From Lewinellaceae bacterium (GTDB lineage: Bacteria > Bacteroidota > Bacteroidia > Chitinophagales > Saprospiraceae), in contig JACJXX010000002.1 in the NCBI GenBank assembly GCA_020636435.1, positions 1,178,001 through 1,242,000 on the forward strand: 64,000 bases of DNA. The letters run 5' to 3'. Shown piece after piece: positions 41,498 to 50,832 of the stretch. The translations under genes were made by a program, and so were the position numbers. The notes under the pieces were generated by a model. It was not told the origin of the DNA. It did no database searches and saw only the letters and a program-made list of their open reading frames with translations. The stretch's first letter is position 1; the number at the start of each line of letters is the position of its first letter.

Positions 41498-42652
41498 TCA
41501 ATACTCCAGATACGCCTCCAGGCTTTCCACTACATCTGCGGGCAACGCCCTCACTTTGCGCAAATCTTCAATTCCGTTGAAGGTCCCATGCTGCGCCCGG
41601 TAGTTGACAATTGCGTTCGCCTTCCGCCAGTCGAGGCAAGGATGGGCCTTGAGGGTTTCGGCATCGGCCGTGTTGACGTTCAGTTTTCTAAAAACCGGGG
41701 AAAGCCGCAGGTACGGCCGGATTTGCTGGAAAGTGCTGTCGGGCAGCCCGTAGGTTTCTCCAACCTGATCGATGCTGGCAAAACCTCCCAGTTTATCCCG
41801 GAAGCGGACGATGCGGCCGGCATAACCCGGGCCGATGCCGTAAAGCTGCCGCCATTCCGCTTCACTTGCTTTGTTGATATCGACGATTGATGGCGCAGCA
41901 GGGGCATGCTCGTAGGCCTGCGGGCGTTCTGCCTGGCGTTTCCCCGCGCCCGATGCTTGTTGTGGGGGCCGGGCCTCTTCGCCAATCTCGATAAAAGGAG
42001 CAAGGGCCAGGTAAGTGTCCTCGTCCATTCCGTAAATCTTCTTCAATGCCTCCGGCTCGCGAAAACGCCCGCCCTTTTCCCGGTATTTGAAAATGTTGCG
42101 GGCCAGCCGGTTGGGCAAGCCGAGGCGGTTCAGTTCCTCCTCAGTGGCGGTATTGGGGTCAAAGGGAAAGGGCTGAAGCTCCGGGGCCGCTGCCTGATCC
42201 GGTTTCATTTTCACTTGCCGGGATAAAACGGAAGGCGCAGCAAGCCGAACATAAGGGGCCAGGCGCTCGTAGTCCTCCTGTGCCAAAGTATATATTTTCC
42301 GAAGCCCTTCCGCCTGGTAAAAACGCCCCCCCTTTTCCCTGTATTTTACAATAGTACTCGCCGTTTTTAAAGGAAGGCCCAGCAGCAGCAGGCTGTCTTT
42401 GGAAATGGTATTGGGGTCAAAGTAAAAAAGTTCGGCCTGCCGCGCCTCCGGCGGGCTGCCGGCCGCCTGTATCTCTGCAAAGAAGGCGAGCGCTTCTTCC
42501 TGGTACGGTTCGCCGGAAGCGGCGGATTTATTCCTAATGTGAGGATATACACGCGGAAAGAGAAACAACGCCACGCAAAGCAGGGCCAGCACGAATGCGC
42601 CGTTGCGCTCTGCCCGGCTGTAGTAAAAATATTCCTGAAAAAACGATCTCAT
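41498..42652 (-). CDS. ComEA-like protein with four helix-hairpin-helix units
   Basis: 384 residues from ATG at 42652 (MRSFFQEYFYYSRAERNG). One membrane anchor (FVLALLCVALFLFP) precedes a periplasmic region with four HhH units: FDPNTISKDSLLLLGLPLKT, FDPNTATEEELNRLGLPNRL, VDINKASEAEWRQLYGIGPG and LNVNTADAETLKAHPCLDWR. HhH units bind duplex DNA without sequence preference. ComEA normally has a single unit, so four is expanded, as is common in Bacteroidota. It follows comEC by 59 bp on the same strand, consistent with DNA uptake. Competence of this species is inferred only. Confidence 0.85.
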   Translation of the reverse strand: MRSFFQEYFYYSRAERNGAFVLALLCVALFLFPRVYPHIRNKSAASGEPYQEEALAFFAEIQAAGSPPEARQAELFYFDPNTISKDSLLLLGLPLKTASTIVKYREKGGRFYQAEGLRKIYTLAQEDYERLAPYVRLAAPSVLSRQVKMKPDQAAAPELQPFPFDPNTATEEELNRLGLPNRLARNIFKYREKGGRFREPEALKKIYGMDEDTYLALAPFIEIGEEARPPQQASGAGKRQAERPQAYEHAPAAPSIVDINKASEAEWRQLYGIGPGYAGRIVRFRDKLGGFASIDQVGETYGLPDSTFQQIRPYLRLSPVFRKLNVNTADAETLKAHPCLDWRKANAIVNYRAQHGTFNGIEDLRKVRALPADVVESLEAYLEY

Positions 42653-42711
42653 ATTTTTAGAATTTTGCAACATCATAAATCAAAAATCAAAAATCAAAAA
42701 TCATCCCCTCC

Positions 42712-44790
42712 CTACCACTCCTGCACCCATGCTCCCCCCTCTCCGGTATAATGGCATTTTACTCCCAGCTCTTTCGCCTGTTCCATCCACTTCCTTGCCT
42801 TCCAGGGCGGGTTCGAACCATCGATGAGAACCAGGCGGAAGTCCACTCTTCGCTGCAACGCTTCCAGTTCTATATCCACGCCGCCGCAAAGCAAAGCGAT
42901 ATCGACGCTGACGCATCCGCCTGGAGGCAACTGCCGCTGCTCCCGAATGGCCAGCAAGCGGTAGGGGCCGAACTGCAGCGCTCCCTGCCGGTGGCGCCAA
43001 CTCCGCCCCCTACCCTTCCCCGACAGCGGCTGCCGGGCAAGCAGTGGGGCCCGGCGGTACCAGTGGTGGTTCCGGCAGGCGTATTCCAACTGTTCATCAG
43101 AAAGCCCCTGGCTGCAGATGAGGCTGGCCTTTTTGCCCTCAACCAGGGCAATGGCGGTTGCCCGGGGAATGTGATAGGCCACCAGGGCACGCTGGTTTTG
43201 CACCTGTACCTCCCGGATTGCATGGAGGGTAGCCACCCCAAACAGGCAAAAGAGCGCACCCAACACCCATTTGAAATTCCTGGCCTCCCGTGCCGCCACC
43301 GCGCAAAGCAGCGCCAGGTACAACAGGGCCACTGCCGCCGGCCCCACCCAAAACCCCTGGATCAGGCCACCCGGAATTTGCTGGATCAGGAAAATCAGAG
43401 CATTGACCATCCAGGTGGCCCCGTAGAGCAGTTTCCCTATGGCTATTCCGATCACCGGCACTTGTTGCAAAGCAAAGAGCGCCAGGCCGGAAGACAAGAT
43501 GAGCGCCGCCGCCGGCACGACGATCAGGCCGGACAACCAAAAGTAGAGCGGGAACTGATGGAAATAATACAGGCTCAGGGGCAGGGTCGACAGCTGCGCC
43601 GCCAGCGACACGGCCAACAGCTTCCACAAATAATCGCCGGCCCGATTCTCTATATACCACTGCCGGTAAAAAATGGGCTGAAAGTACACAATACCCAGCA
43701 CTGCCAGGTAGGACAACTGAAAACCGACGTTAAACAAAAGGTAGGGGTCGATGCATAACAGCAAAAAGGCCGAGGCGGCCAGCGTATTGTAAATATTGGT
43801 GCGGCGGCGCATGGCCTGCCCCACGGACAGGAAAGAAAACAGGGTGGCGGCGCGCAGGACCGAAGGGGAAGCCCCCGTCACCAAAGCAAATGCCCAGATA
43901 CAGGCCAGCAAAAGCAAGATGCGCAGCAGCGGCCAGTATCGCCAGGGCAGGCGTATCAGCCCCAATAAAAACGAAACCAGGAGTTGAATGATGCCGACAT
44001 GCAGGCCGGAGACTGCCAGTACGTGCATGGCGCCGGTGTGGGCGTAGGCATCACGCGTTGAATCGGAAAGCTCGGCTTTGTATCCCAGGATCAGGGCGGC
44101 GGCCACGGCGTGCTCATTTTCGGTGGGAAGATGGCGCTCCAGCACCTTCAGGCAAGCCCGGCGAAGCTTTCGGGTTAAGCTGGCCAGGTTAGGCCGATGT
44201 TCGAGCCGCCGCCAGCCCCCTTCCTTCACAAATGCCTGGTAGTGAATGTTCTGATAATGCAGGTAGCGGCGGTAGTCGAATGCCTGGGGGTTGAGGGGCC
44301 GCGGCAGGGGAAGCAGTTCTGCATGGAGCAGCAGCACGTCTCCGGCCTGCAGTTGACGGCTCCCGGCCGTGATGTCCAGATAAGCCAACAGCCTGCCCCT
44401 TGCCTTTTGCAGGCGCCCTTCGTCGTCCGCCAGCGCCTGGATGGCCACGGCCAGCCTGACCTTGGCGTTGGTCGGCTCCAGGTATTTCACCCGGCCAACG
44501 ACAAGGGCTTTCCTCCCGGGCGGCGCCGGATAGAATGGATGGCGGCGCTCGTCGTGAAAATGCGCCAGCAGTAAACCGAGCAGGAAAAAGCAAAGGTTGA
44601 GAGCCAGGCCGAACCACCAGCGCCGGGAAAAGCGCCAGCCGGGCTGTTGCCAGAAAGCCAGAAGGGCCAGAAGAAGTACGAGTACGGTGAGGGCAACCCA
44701 CTGCAGCCAATCCTGTCCTATCGCCTCTATCCCTATCCCCAATAAGACTGGCAGCAACAGGCGGGCCATTGGATATTCCCGCCAGTTCAT
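42712..44790 (-). CDS. comEC: ComEC/Rec2-type DNA uptake channel, no active nuclease domain
   Basis: 692 residues from ATG at 44790 (MNWREYPMARLLLPVLLG); the open frame extends further, without sense. Three N-terminal helices, then the OB-like DUF4131 region (GKALVVGRVKYLEPTNAKVRL), then the competence domain (LILGYKAELSDSTRDAYAHT, GAMHVLAVSGLHVGIIQLL) with about eight helices. The last ~170 residues correspond in position to the beta-lactamase-like domain but lack the HxHxDH metal site. The channel is expected to pass single-stranded DNA across the inner membrane. Divergent from the NUDIX regulator and followed by the comEA-like gene. Confidence 0.9.
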   Translation of the reverse strand: MNWREYPMARLLLPVLLGIGIEAIGQDWLQWVALTVLVLLLALLAFWQQPGWRFSRRWWFGLALNLCFFLLGLLLAHFHDERRHPFYPAPPGRKALVVGRVKYLEPTNAKVRLAVAIQALADDEGRLQKARGRLLAYLDITAGSRQLQAGDVLLLHAELLPLPRPLNPQAFDYRRYLHYQNIHYQAFVKEGGWRRLEHRPNLASLTRKLRRACLKVLERHLPTENEHAVAAALILGYKAELSDSTRDAYAHTGAMHVLAVSGLHVGIIQLLVSFLLGLIRLPWRYWPLLRILLLLACIWAFALVTGASPSVLRAATLFSFLSVGQAMRRRTNIYNTLAASAFLLLCIDPYLLFNVGFQLSYLAVLGIVYFQPIFYRQWYIENRAGDYLWKLLAVSLAAQLSTLPLSLYYFHQFPLYFWLSGLIVVPAAALILSSGLALFALQQVPVIGIAIGKLLYGATWMVNALIFLIQQIPGGLIQGFWVGPAAVALLYLALLCAVAAREARNFKWVLGALFCLFGVATLHAIREVQVQNQRALVAYHIPRATAIALVEGKKASLICSQGLSDEQLEYACRNHHWYRRAPLLARQPLSGKGRGRSWRHRQGALQFGPYRLLAIREQRQLPPGGCVSVDIALLCGGVDIELEALQRRVDFRLVLIDGSNPPWKARKWMEQAKELGVKCHYTGEGGAWVQEW

Positions 44791-45013
44791 GACGCATATT
44801 TTTAAGGTCCTACAATCAGTTTGACTGTGGTTCCTCTCTATGCGCAGCGAGGTATAAAAGTACTCCATTTTTTCGGAAAGTGCAAAAGGGAAACCGGCAG
44901 GGTGGTTCCTCTCCGGCCAGCTTGTTTTCTTTGGAACTCCCAGGTGCCCTCCAGCCGTTTTTGTTCAGCTATGTTTCCCTTTGACTTCCAACCGCTTAAA
45001 CAAAACCAACAGC

Positions 45014-45032
45014 TAGTGTACACTTTACACTA
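45014..45032. promoter_or_regulatory. Dyad upstream of the NUDIX regulator
   Basis: TAGTGTA-CACTT-TACACTA, a perfect 7-bp dyad about 88 bp before the regulator start, in the gap between it and comEC (44791-45119). NUDIX-type regulators such as NrtR and AraR bind palindromes near their own genes, so autoregulation is plausible. Nothing else is visible in this gap. Confidence 0.5.
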
Positions 45033-45119
45033 ATTCCCTTCTGTTTGATTGGATTTACGTGAATATTTAACTAATTTCAGCGCTGGAATAGAATAGCAAA
45101 AACCTAGTTGGCATCAGCA

Positions 45120-45866
45120 ATGAACGAATTCAATGAATATTTCAAGTCTGCTTTCACCGTTGACAATGTCATCTTCGGGTTTGACGAGGGAGACCTGAAA
45201 GTATTGCTCATCAATAGAGGCGAAGAGCCGTTTAAAGGCAAATGGGCGCTTCCCGGTTATTTCGTTTATCCCAATGAGGACCTGGACACCGCTGCCAAAC
45301 GGGTGCTGGAAGAACTGACCGGGCTTCGCAACGTCTACCTGGAACAGGTAAAAACATTTGGAGCCGTCAACCGGCACCCTTTCGGAAGGGTCATCACCGT
45401 TGCCTATTTTTCCCTGATCAAGATCAGCCATTACAATATTCAACCTTCTTCCATCGCGAAGAAAGCCAAATGGCATTCGATATCCAAGGTCGAGGGCCTG
45501 GCCTTCGACCACCAGGAAATCCTGGGCGCCTGCTTCAACCGCCTGAAATGGCTGGTCCGCTCCCGGCCGGTTGGATTCGAACTGCTTCCGCCTAAATTTA
45601 CCCTCACCGAATTGCAGCACCTCTACGAAGCCATACTGGAGACCGAGCTCGACAAGCGCAACTTCCGCAAGAAAATCTTATCCATGAACCTGCTCATCGA
45701 CCTCGATGAAACCCAGGAAGGTGTCGCCCACCGGCCTGCGCGCCTGTACAAGTTCGACAAAGAGAAGTATGAAGAGTTCCTTGCTGAAGGGTTCAACTTT
45801 GAACTGAAAGAGAGTAAAAAAAAGGAGAAGGTCGTCCGGAAAAAAGCCAGGGCTAAGCTGGCGTAA
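45120..45866 (+). CDS. NUDIX-type transcriptional regulator
   Basis: 248 residues from ATG at 45120; a TTG start 12 bp upstream is less likely. The NUDIX fold (VDNVIFGFDEGDLKVLLINR, KGKWALPGYFVYPNEDLDTA) has a degenerate NUDIX box: RVLEELTG stands where REUxEExGU is expected, so hydrolysis is unlikely. The C-terminal ~100 residues form the winged-helix domain of NrtR/AraR-like proteins (FTLTELQHLYEAILETELDK). Such proteins sense a sugar or ADP-ribose-type ligand and repress transport or catabolic genes. The very basic C-terminus (KKKEKVVRKKARAKLA) may aid DNA binding. Target genes are not next to it. Confidence 0.88.
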   Translation: MNEFNEYFKSAFTVDNVIFGFDEGDLKVLLINRGEEPFKGKWALPGYFVYPNEDLDTAAKRVLEELTGLRNVYLEQVKTFGAVNRHPFGRVITVAYFSLIKISHYNIQPSSIAKKAKWHSISKVEGLAFDHQEILGACFNRLKWLVRSRPVGFELLPPKFTLTELQHLYEAILETELDKRNFRKKILSMNLLIDLDETQEGVAHRPARLYKFDKEKYEEFLAEGFNFELKESKKKEKVVRKKARAKLA

Positions 45867-45994
45867 GGAAGCGGGGCTGCTGCCCTATGACTGTGAAGTT
45901 TTCTGTTCCGATAACGGTAGTGCCATTAATGGCAACTCCTTGTCCAAATTGAGGCTCTGAGCCCCAGCAACAAAACAGAAAGATATACTCAACG

Positions 45995-46078
45995 GCAATA
46001 GGTTTTGTGCATTTGTGGGTGGACTTCCCCTTGAGGGGATTTGAGGGGTGGGGAGGGCTAATGCACAAAACCTATTGC
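45995..46078. repeat. 84-bp element with 18-bp perfect inverted ends
   Basis: GCAATAGGTTTTGTGCAT (45995-46012) and ATGCACAAAACCTATTGC (46061-46078) flank a 48-bp G-rich centre (GGACTTCCCCTTGAGGGG and repeats of it). No target duplication is evident. It could form a cruciform or be a very small MITE. Confidence 0.65.
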
Positions 46079-46145
46079 AACCAAGTATAAATTCCTGCGC
46101 TGCTATAACTCAAAAAGCGGGAAGAAAACACTATGGTTGCCTATT

Positions 46146-46928
46146 TTAAAACTCCTCCCCCAAAGTATTAAAAATTTTGACCTCCAGCGCTTCACCATAA
46201 TTGGAGCGGTATTCTTCCAGAAGGCTTATTAGAGCCGCCTTGTCGCCGTCGAACCGGTAGGTGAACGTCTGGGCATTGGCCGGAGCAGCCTGATTGGTGA
46301 ACTTCAACACGCCGTTGTTGTCTATCAGGAAGTAGCCATAGTAGCCGGTGGAAAGAGAACGGGCCTTGCTGATGGACTGAAGTTTGGCCAGGAATTCGGC
46401 CGCTACTGGCTCCAGGACATCATCCTCGTAGAAAACATAACCCCATATTGACTCATCAGGGATGCGCAGCAACTCCGGGCGCAGCAGGATAATGCCGCCG
46501 CCTTCATCCAGGCTGACATTATAGGCACCCGAGGTGATCACCATCTGCCCTTCGCTGGTAACTTTGTCGCGCAGGTCTACAAATAAAGGATAGAAGCCCC
46601 CGGGCAGAGGGGAATAAGACCGAATACTGGCGGTGGCCGGCGCCTCTCCGGCTACACAACCCTCCTCCCGAATAATTTCATTGATGGAAATGGACAACTC
46701 CCGGTTCGTTTGCCGAAACTCATAATCTATGGTCGAATTAAGGCAGGGTTCGTCGGCAATGGTGCGAAGGCGAAACTCCAGATAGCGCCCCTGTGGGGTA
46801 AGCACTTCCCAAAAATCCAGGTAGAATTCATCATCCACATCGGGAACCACAATGGTGTCTTCCAGAGAGCTCAGGTTGCAGCCCGATGCGACAAACAGGA
46901 TGGCGGCCCAGGTAAAAATACGGTTCAT
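46146..46928 (-). CDS. Lipoprotein of unknown function
   Basis: 260 residues. Signal peptide MNRIFTWAAILFVASGC ends in a lipobox (VASGC), so the mature protein is lipid-anchored, probably to the outer membrane. The mature chain is beta-rich with Cys pairs (DEPCLNST, EEGCVAGE). Around residue 200 there is a helical segment (AAEFLAKLQSISKARSLSTG) and near the end an ALISLLEEYRSNYGEALEVK helix. No family recognised. Single gene, divergent from the MacB-like operon. Confidence 0.75.
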   Translation of the reverse strand: MNRIFTWAAILFVASGCNLSSLEDTIVVPDVDDEFYLDFWEVLTPQGRYLEFRLRTIADEPCLNSTIDYEFRQTNRELSISINEIIREEGCVAGEAPATASIRSYSPLPGGFYPLFVDLRDKVTSEGQMVITSGAYNVSLDEGGGIILLRPELLRIPDESIWGYVFYEDDVLEPVAAEFLAKLQSISKARSLSTGYYGYFLIDNNGVLKFTNQAAPANAQTFTYRFDGDKAALISLLEEYRSNYGEALEVKIFNTLGEEF

Positions 46929-47278
46929 TCTCTTGCTGTTTTGGCTGGTAATCTTTCAATCAATGCAAAGATGCTTACAGATGATAAACGGCGCGGGAGG
47001 GCAAATGCTGCTTCCGTCGGCAGTATTCATAAAAATAGCTGTTTTTTTAATACGTTGGCAATTTTCAGGGTTCTAAATTACAATCTTTCACAAAAAAAAC
47101 AAGAAAAGAATAGGGGAAGCCTATTCCCTGCCGCATCCTTATACAACAAGTGCCCGGCATTGGCCCTAAAACATCATTCTTTTGTCTAATTTTCTTTGGA
47201 AACTTTAATTTAGTACATTTATTGCCGCACTCTTAACACAGGCCCGAAAAGCCTGATGCAACCGCAACCCGGCTATCT
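46929..47278. other. Divergent gap, lipoprotein and ABC operon promoters
   Basis: No gene seen. TACATTTA at about 47214 is a near match to the -7 element for the ABC operon, with TTTG only 15 bp upstream, so the assignment is weak. The middle is AT-rich. Confidence 0.3.
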
Positions 47279-47968
47279 ATGATCCGACTGAAGAACATTC
47301 GAAAAGCTTATAAAACCGGCTACAGCCAACTGGAAGTGCTCAAAGGCATCGATCTCGATATCGAAGCGGGCGCTTTCGCCTCCATCATGGGCTCTTCCGG
47401 TTCCGGCAAATCTACCTTGCTCAACATCATCGGCATCCTCGATGAATACGACAACGGCGATTACTACCTCGATGGAAAAATGATCAAGGGCCTCAGCCAA
47501 ACCGAAGCGGCCCAGTACCGCAACCGCTTCATCGGCTTCGTCTTCCAGTCTTTCAACCTCCTTCCGTTCAAAACTGCGCAGGAAAACGTCGCCCTGCCTC
47601 TTTACTATCAGAAGATGGACCGCCGCAAACGCCAGGAACTCGCGATGGAGTACCTCGACATGGTGGGGTTGGCCGACTGGGCCGAGCACCTTCCCAACCA
47701 GCTCTCCGGCGGCCAGCAGCAGCGGGTGGCCATCGCACGGGCCCTCATAACCCAACCGAAAGTAATACTGGCGGACGAACCTACCGGCGCGCTCGATTCC
47801 AAGACCTCCTTTGAGGTGATGCAACTGTTCAAAAAGGTAAATATGGAAGGAATGACCGTCATCATCGTAACCCACGAAAATGATATAGCCGCCATGACCC
47901 GGCGAATCATCCGCCTGCGGGACGGCGTCATCGAAAATGGCAATGCTACGCTAAGCGCCAGTTCTTAA
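47279..47968 (+). CDS. MacB/LolD-type ABC transporter ATPase
   Basis: 229 residues. Walker A GSSGSGKSTLLNIIG (about 40-54), Q-loop FVFQSFNLLPFKTAQENV, signature NQLSGGQQQRVAIARAL, Walker B VILADEPTGALDSKTS, His in VTHENDIA. It belongs to the MacB/LolD/FtsE class that drives mechanotransmission transporters acting on periplasmic peptides, lipoproteins or antibiotics. First gene of a four-gene set with two FtsX-like permeases and an HlyD-type adaptor; the next gene begins 12 bp later. Substrate unknown. Confidence 0.94.
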   Translation: MIRLKNIRKAYKTGYSQLEVLKGIDLDIEAGAFASIMGSSGSGKSTLLNIIGILDEYDNGDYYLDGKMIKGLSQTEAAQYRNRFIGFVFQSFNLLPFKTAQENVALPLYYQKMDRRKRQELAMEYLDMVGLADWAEHLPNQLSGGQQQRVAIARALITQPKVILADEPTGALDSKTSFEVMQLFKKVNMEGMTVIIVTHENDIAAMTRRIIRLRDGVIENGNATLSASS

Positions 47969-47980
47969 CCCGACTATAAT

Positions 47981-49210
47981 ATGATCGACTTCGACAAGTG
48001 GCAGGAAATATTCAATTCTATCCGGCGCCACCCTCTTCGCACCATTCTAACCGCCCTCGGCGTATTCTGGGGCATCTTCATGCTCGTCCTCCTGCTGGGC
48101 GCCGGCCAGGGCCTGCAGAATGGCGTGGAATACGAATTCCGGGACGACGCCACCAACAGCGTCTGGATTCGACGGGGCGTGACCTCCATCCCCTACCAGG
48201 GGTTGCCCAAAGGCCGGCGGATACGGTTTTCCAATGAAGATTACGATATGCTCGCCGAGCATTTTGACGAAGTGGACCAACTCACCGGGCGCTTTTACCT
48301 CTCCGGAGACCAAACGATCACTTACGGGAAAACGGCCCTTTCCTATTCGGTGCGAGCGGTGCATCCGGGCCACCGTTACCTGGAAAACACCATTATGGAA
48401 AGCGGCCGGTTCATCAATGAAACCGATTTGAAGGAATTTCGCAAAGTGGCTGTCATCGGGGCTGTCGTCCAGAAAGATCTCTTTGGCGATGAGCCGCCGC
48501 TGGGCAAGGAGATCAAGATAGGAAGTACCATATATACGGTGGTAGGCACTTATACAGATACCGGCGGGGATGGCGAAATGCGGATCATTTACATCCCTGT
48601 TTCTACCGCGCAAAAGGTCTATGCCGGCACCGACGAGCTGCACCAGCTGATGTTTACGACCAAAGATATGGAGTTGCCCGCTATACAACAGTTGCAGGAA
48701 GAAGTCAGAGAAGCATTCGCCCGCCGCCACCAGTTCGACCTGGCGGACCGCAAGGCTTTATACATTTTTGGCGCAGCGGAAGAATACCAGAAGTTTATGA
48801 ACCTCTTTGCCGCCATTCGCGCTTTTGTATGGTTCGTAGGCCTGGGCAGCATCGTCGCCGGCGTGATCGGCGTCAGCAACATCATGCTGATCGTCGTAAA
48901 AGACCGAACCAAAGAGATCGGCATCCGCAAAGCCCTGGGGGCCACTCCCCGTTCGATCATTGCGATGATCCTTCAGGAATCCATACTGATCACCGCTGTG
49001 GCCGGCTACCTGGGGCTGCTGGCCGGCGTCGGGGCAATCAGCCTGATGGAATCCATATCCGTTGAATATTTCCGCGCTCCTCAGGTCAACCTGGGCGTGG
49101 GCATCGCAGCTACGCTGATTCTGGTGCTTTCCGGAGCGCTCGCCGGCCTGATGCCGGCGCGGAAAGCGGCGCAGATCAACCCGGTAGTGGCTATGCGGGA
49201 GGGGGGGTAA
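47981..49210 (+). CDS. MacB-type permease 1
   Basis: 409 residues: one N-terminal helix (LTALGVFWGIFMLVLLLGAG), a periplasmic MacB core domain of about 220 residues, then three C-terminal helices of the FtsX domain (IVAGVIGVSNIMLIVVKDRT, KEIGIRKALGATPRSI). No ATPase is fused, unlike E. coli MacB. Strongly similar to permease 2 at 49490, so the two arose by duplication and probably form a heterodimer with the ATPase. The order ATPase-permease-permease-adaptor matches tripartite efflux systems of Bacteroidota. Confidence 0.92.
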   Translation: MIDFDKWQEIFNSIRRHPLRTILTALGVFWGIFMLVLLLGAGQGLQNGVEYEFRDDATNSVWIRRGVTSIPYQGLPKGRRIRFSNEDYDMLAEHFDEVDQLTGRFYLSGDQTITYGKTALSYSVRAVHPGHRYLENTIMESGRFINETDLKEFRKVAVIGAVVQKDLFGDEPPLGKEIKIGSTIYTVVGTYTDTGGDGEMRIIYIPVSTAQKVYAGTDELHQLMFTTKDMELPAIQQLQEEVREAFARRHQFDLADRKALYIFGAAEEYQKFMNLFAAIRAFVWFVGLGSIVAGVIGVSNIMLIVVKDRTKEIGIRKALGATPRSIIAMILQESILITAVAGYLGLLAGVGAISLMESISVEYFRAPQVNLGVGIAATLILVLSGALAGLMPARKAAQINPVVAMREGG

Positions 49211-49306
49211 ATGGCTCAATGGTTAGATGGCTCAATGGTTAGATGGCTCAATGGTTAGATGGCTGGATGGTTAGATGGCTAAATGGGTAGATGGGTAGAT
49301 GGTTGG
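49211..49306. repeat. 16-bp tandem repeat between the permeases
   Basis: Six units of ATGGCTCAATGGTTAG and variants, directly after the stop of permease 1. It lengthens the spacer inside the operon to 279 bp. Confidence 0.85.
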
Positions 49307-49448
49307 CTCTGGAAGGGGGAGTGTTCAGAAAAGTGTGTCTCATCGGTTGTAAACCGTTGGGTTCCAGTGTAACTTCGAACCTTAAACACAGAACTTTGAA
49401 CGGTCCTCTGGAAGGGCTGCTTTGCTGACCTCAAGCAATTTAATAATT

Positions 49449-49470
49449 TCACCCTGAGCTTGTCGAAGGG
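49449..49470 (-). repeat. CTTCGACAAGCTCAGGGTGA motif, copy 1
   Basis: Reverse-strand copy of a 22-bp motif whose plus-strand copy is at 50757-50778. The pair brackets permease 2 in opposite orientations. The same motif is widespread as a dispersed intergenic word in unrelated bacterial genomes, from memory. Confidence 0.8.
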
Positions 49471-49489
49471 ACAACAATTTAACAACCAC

Positions 49490-50737
49490 ATGCTCGACCG
49501 GGACACCTGGCAGGAAATACTGGGAACGATAAAGAAGCACAAGCTCCGCACCGGGCTGACGGCCCTGGGCGTATTCTGGGGCATCTTCATGCTCGTATTC
49601 GTTCTCGGCATGGGCAAGGGGCTGGAAAACGGGGTGTTCCGGGGTTTTGGCGAACGCGCCAAGAACGTCATGTATGTATGGCCGGAACGCACGTCCCAGC
49701 CTTACAAAGGTTTCCAGCCTGGACGCCGGCCCCAACTCAGGCTGGAAGACATCATGGCCATTCGCCAGAACATCCCGGATGTCCAGTTTATTGCTCCCCG
49801 GCTGGAACTGGGCACGGTCCCGGTATTTTACAACGACATCGGAGACAACTACGAACTGCGAGGCGAACTGCCGGATATGATCCGCATTGAGGCATTGCAG
49901 TTGCACCAGGGGCGGTACATCAATGCCCTTGATATCGAGAACAGCCGGAAGGTGGCTGTACTGGGAAAACGAACGGCGGAGGTGCTCTTTGGAAACAAGG
50001 CGTGCATCGGAGAATATATCCGCATAAAAGGGGTAGAATTCCGGGTGGTCGGCGTTTTCGGGCCTATGCAGATCAAACCCTGGACGGAGAGCGACCTGGA
50101 ATCCGTCGTCATTCCCCTGACGGCCATGTACCGCACCTTCAGCACCGGCGAGCGCGTGGATTACTTCGTCTGTTCGGCCGCGCCTGATGTGTTGGTCAGC
50201 ACGATCGAACCCCAGGTGAGAAGCCTGCTGAAAAAGCGGCACAACGTCGCGCCGGACGACCCGCAGGGCATCGGCGGGTTCAACCTGGAGGCAGAATACC
50301 GTAGCATAGTCAACCTCTTTGGCGGCATCCGGGCCTTTCTCTGGTTTGTAGGGATCGGCACCCTGCTGGCGGGCATCGTAGGCGTGAGCAACATCATGCT
50401 GATCACGGTCAAGGAACGGACCAAGGAGATCGGGATTCGGAAAGCCCTGGGGGCCCCGCCGCGGTCCATTATCAACATGGTCCTGGCGGAGTCGATTGCC
50501 ATCACCTCCGTTTCAGGGTACCTGGGCCTCATCGCCGGCACCTTCGTCATCGGAGGGATCAACTACCTGATGGTGGCCAACAACCTGGAACCGGATAATT
50601 TTTATAATCCTCAGGTCAACCTTACCGTTGGCCTGGGCGCCATCGTGCTGCTCATCCTGGCTGGCGCCGCTGCCGGGTTCATTCCGGCTATGCAGGCCGC
50701 GCGGGTCAATCCGGTGATTGCGTTGAAGGATGAGTAG
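49490..50737 (+). CDS. MacB-type permease 2
   Basis: 415 residues from ATG at 49490 (MLDRDTWQEILGTIKKHKLR), chosen by match to permease 1; ten more upstream residues are possible. N-terminal helix LTALGVFWGIFMLVFVLGMG, periplasmic domain, then FtsX helices (LLAGIVGVSNIMLITVKERT, KEIGIRKALGAPPRSIINMV). It is bracketed by inverted copies of a 22-bp dispersed motif and preceded by a tandem repeat, as if inserted or duplicated into the operon. Expected partner of permease 1. Confidence 0.92.
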   Translation: MLDRDTWQEILGTIKKHKLRTGLTALGVFWGIFMLVFVLGMGKGLENGVFRGFGERAKNVMYVWPERTSQPYKGFQPGRRPQLRLEDIMAIRQNIPDVQFIAPRLELGTVPVFYNDIGDNYELRGELPDMIRIEALQLHQGRYINALDIENSRKVAVLGKRTAEVLFGNKACIGEYIRIKGVEFRVVGVFGPMQIKPWTESDLESVVIPLTAMYRTFSTGERVDYFVCSAAPDVLVSTIEPQVRSLLKKRHNVAPDDPQGIGGFNLEAEYRSIVNLFGGIRAFLWFVGIGTLLAGIVGVSNIMLITVKERTKEIGIRKALGAPPRSIINMVLAESIAITSVSGYLGLIAGTFVIGGINYLMVANNLEPDNFYNPQVNLTVGLGAIVLLILAGAAAGFIPAMQAARVNPVIALKDE

Positions 50738-50756
50738 GGGGCTGGATGGATGGTTG

Positions 50757-50778
50757 CCCTTCGACAAGCTCAGGGTGA
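50757..50778 (+). repeat. CTTCGACAAGCTCAGGGTGA motif, copy 2
   Basis: Plus-strand copy, 19 bp after the permease 2 stop, exactly inverted relative to 49449-49470. Confidence 0.8.
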
Positions 50779-50832
50779 AATGGATGGATGGCTGGTTAAC
50801 AAATTAGAAACGAACTACAAAAAATAAGCAGA

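Noticed and set aside
42800..42830. GGTTCGAACC, a tRNA T-loop-like word
   Set aside because: It lies inside the comEC coding region and no acceptor or anticodon stem can be drawn around it.
45853..46068. 71-codon minus-strand frame with QFGQGVAINGTTVIGTENF
   Set aside because: The phrase recalls FG-GAP-like repeats, but the frame runs through the 84-bp inverted-repeat element. Possibly a gene remnant; too little to call.
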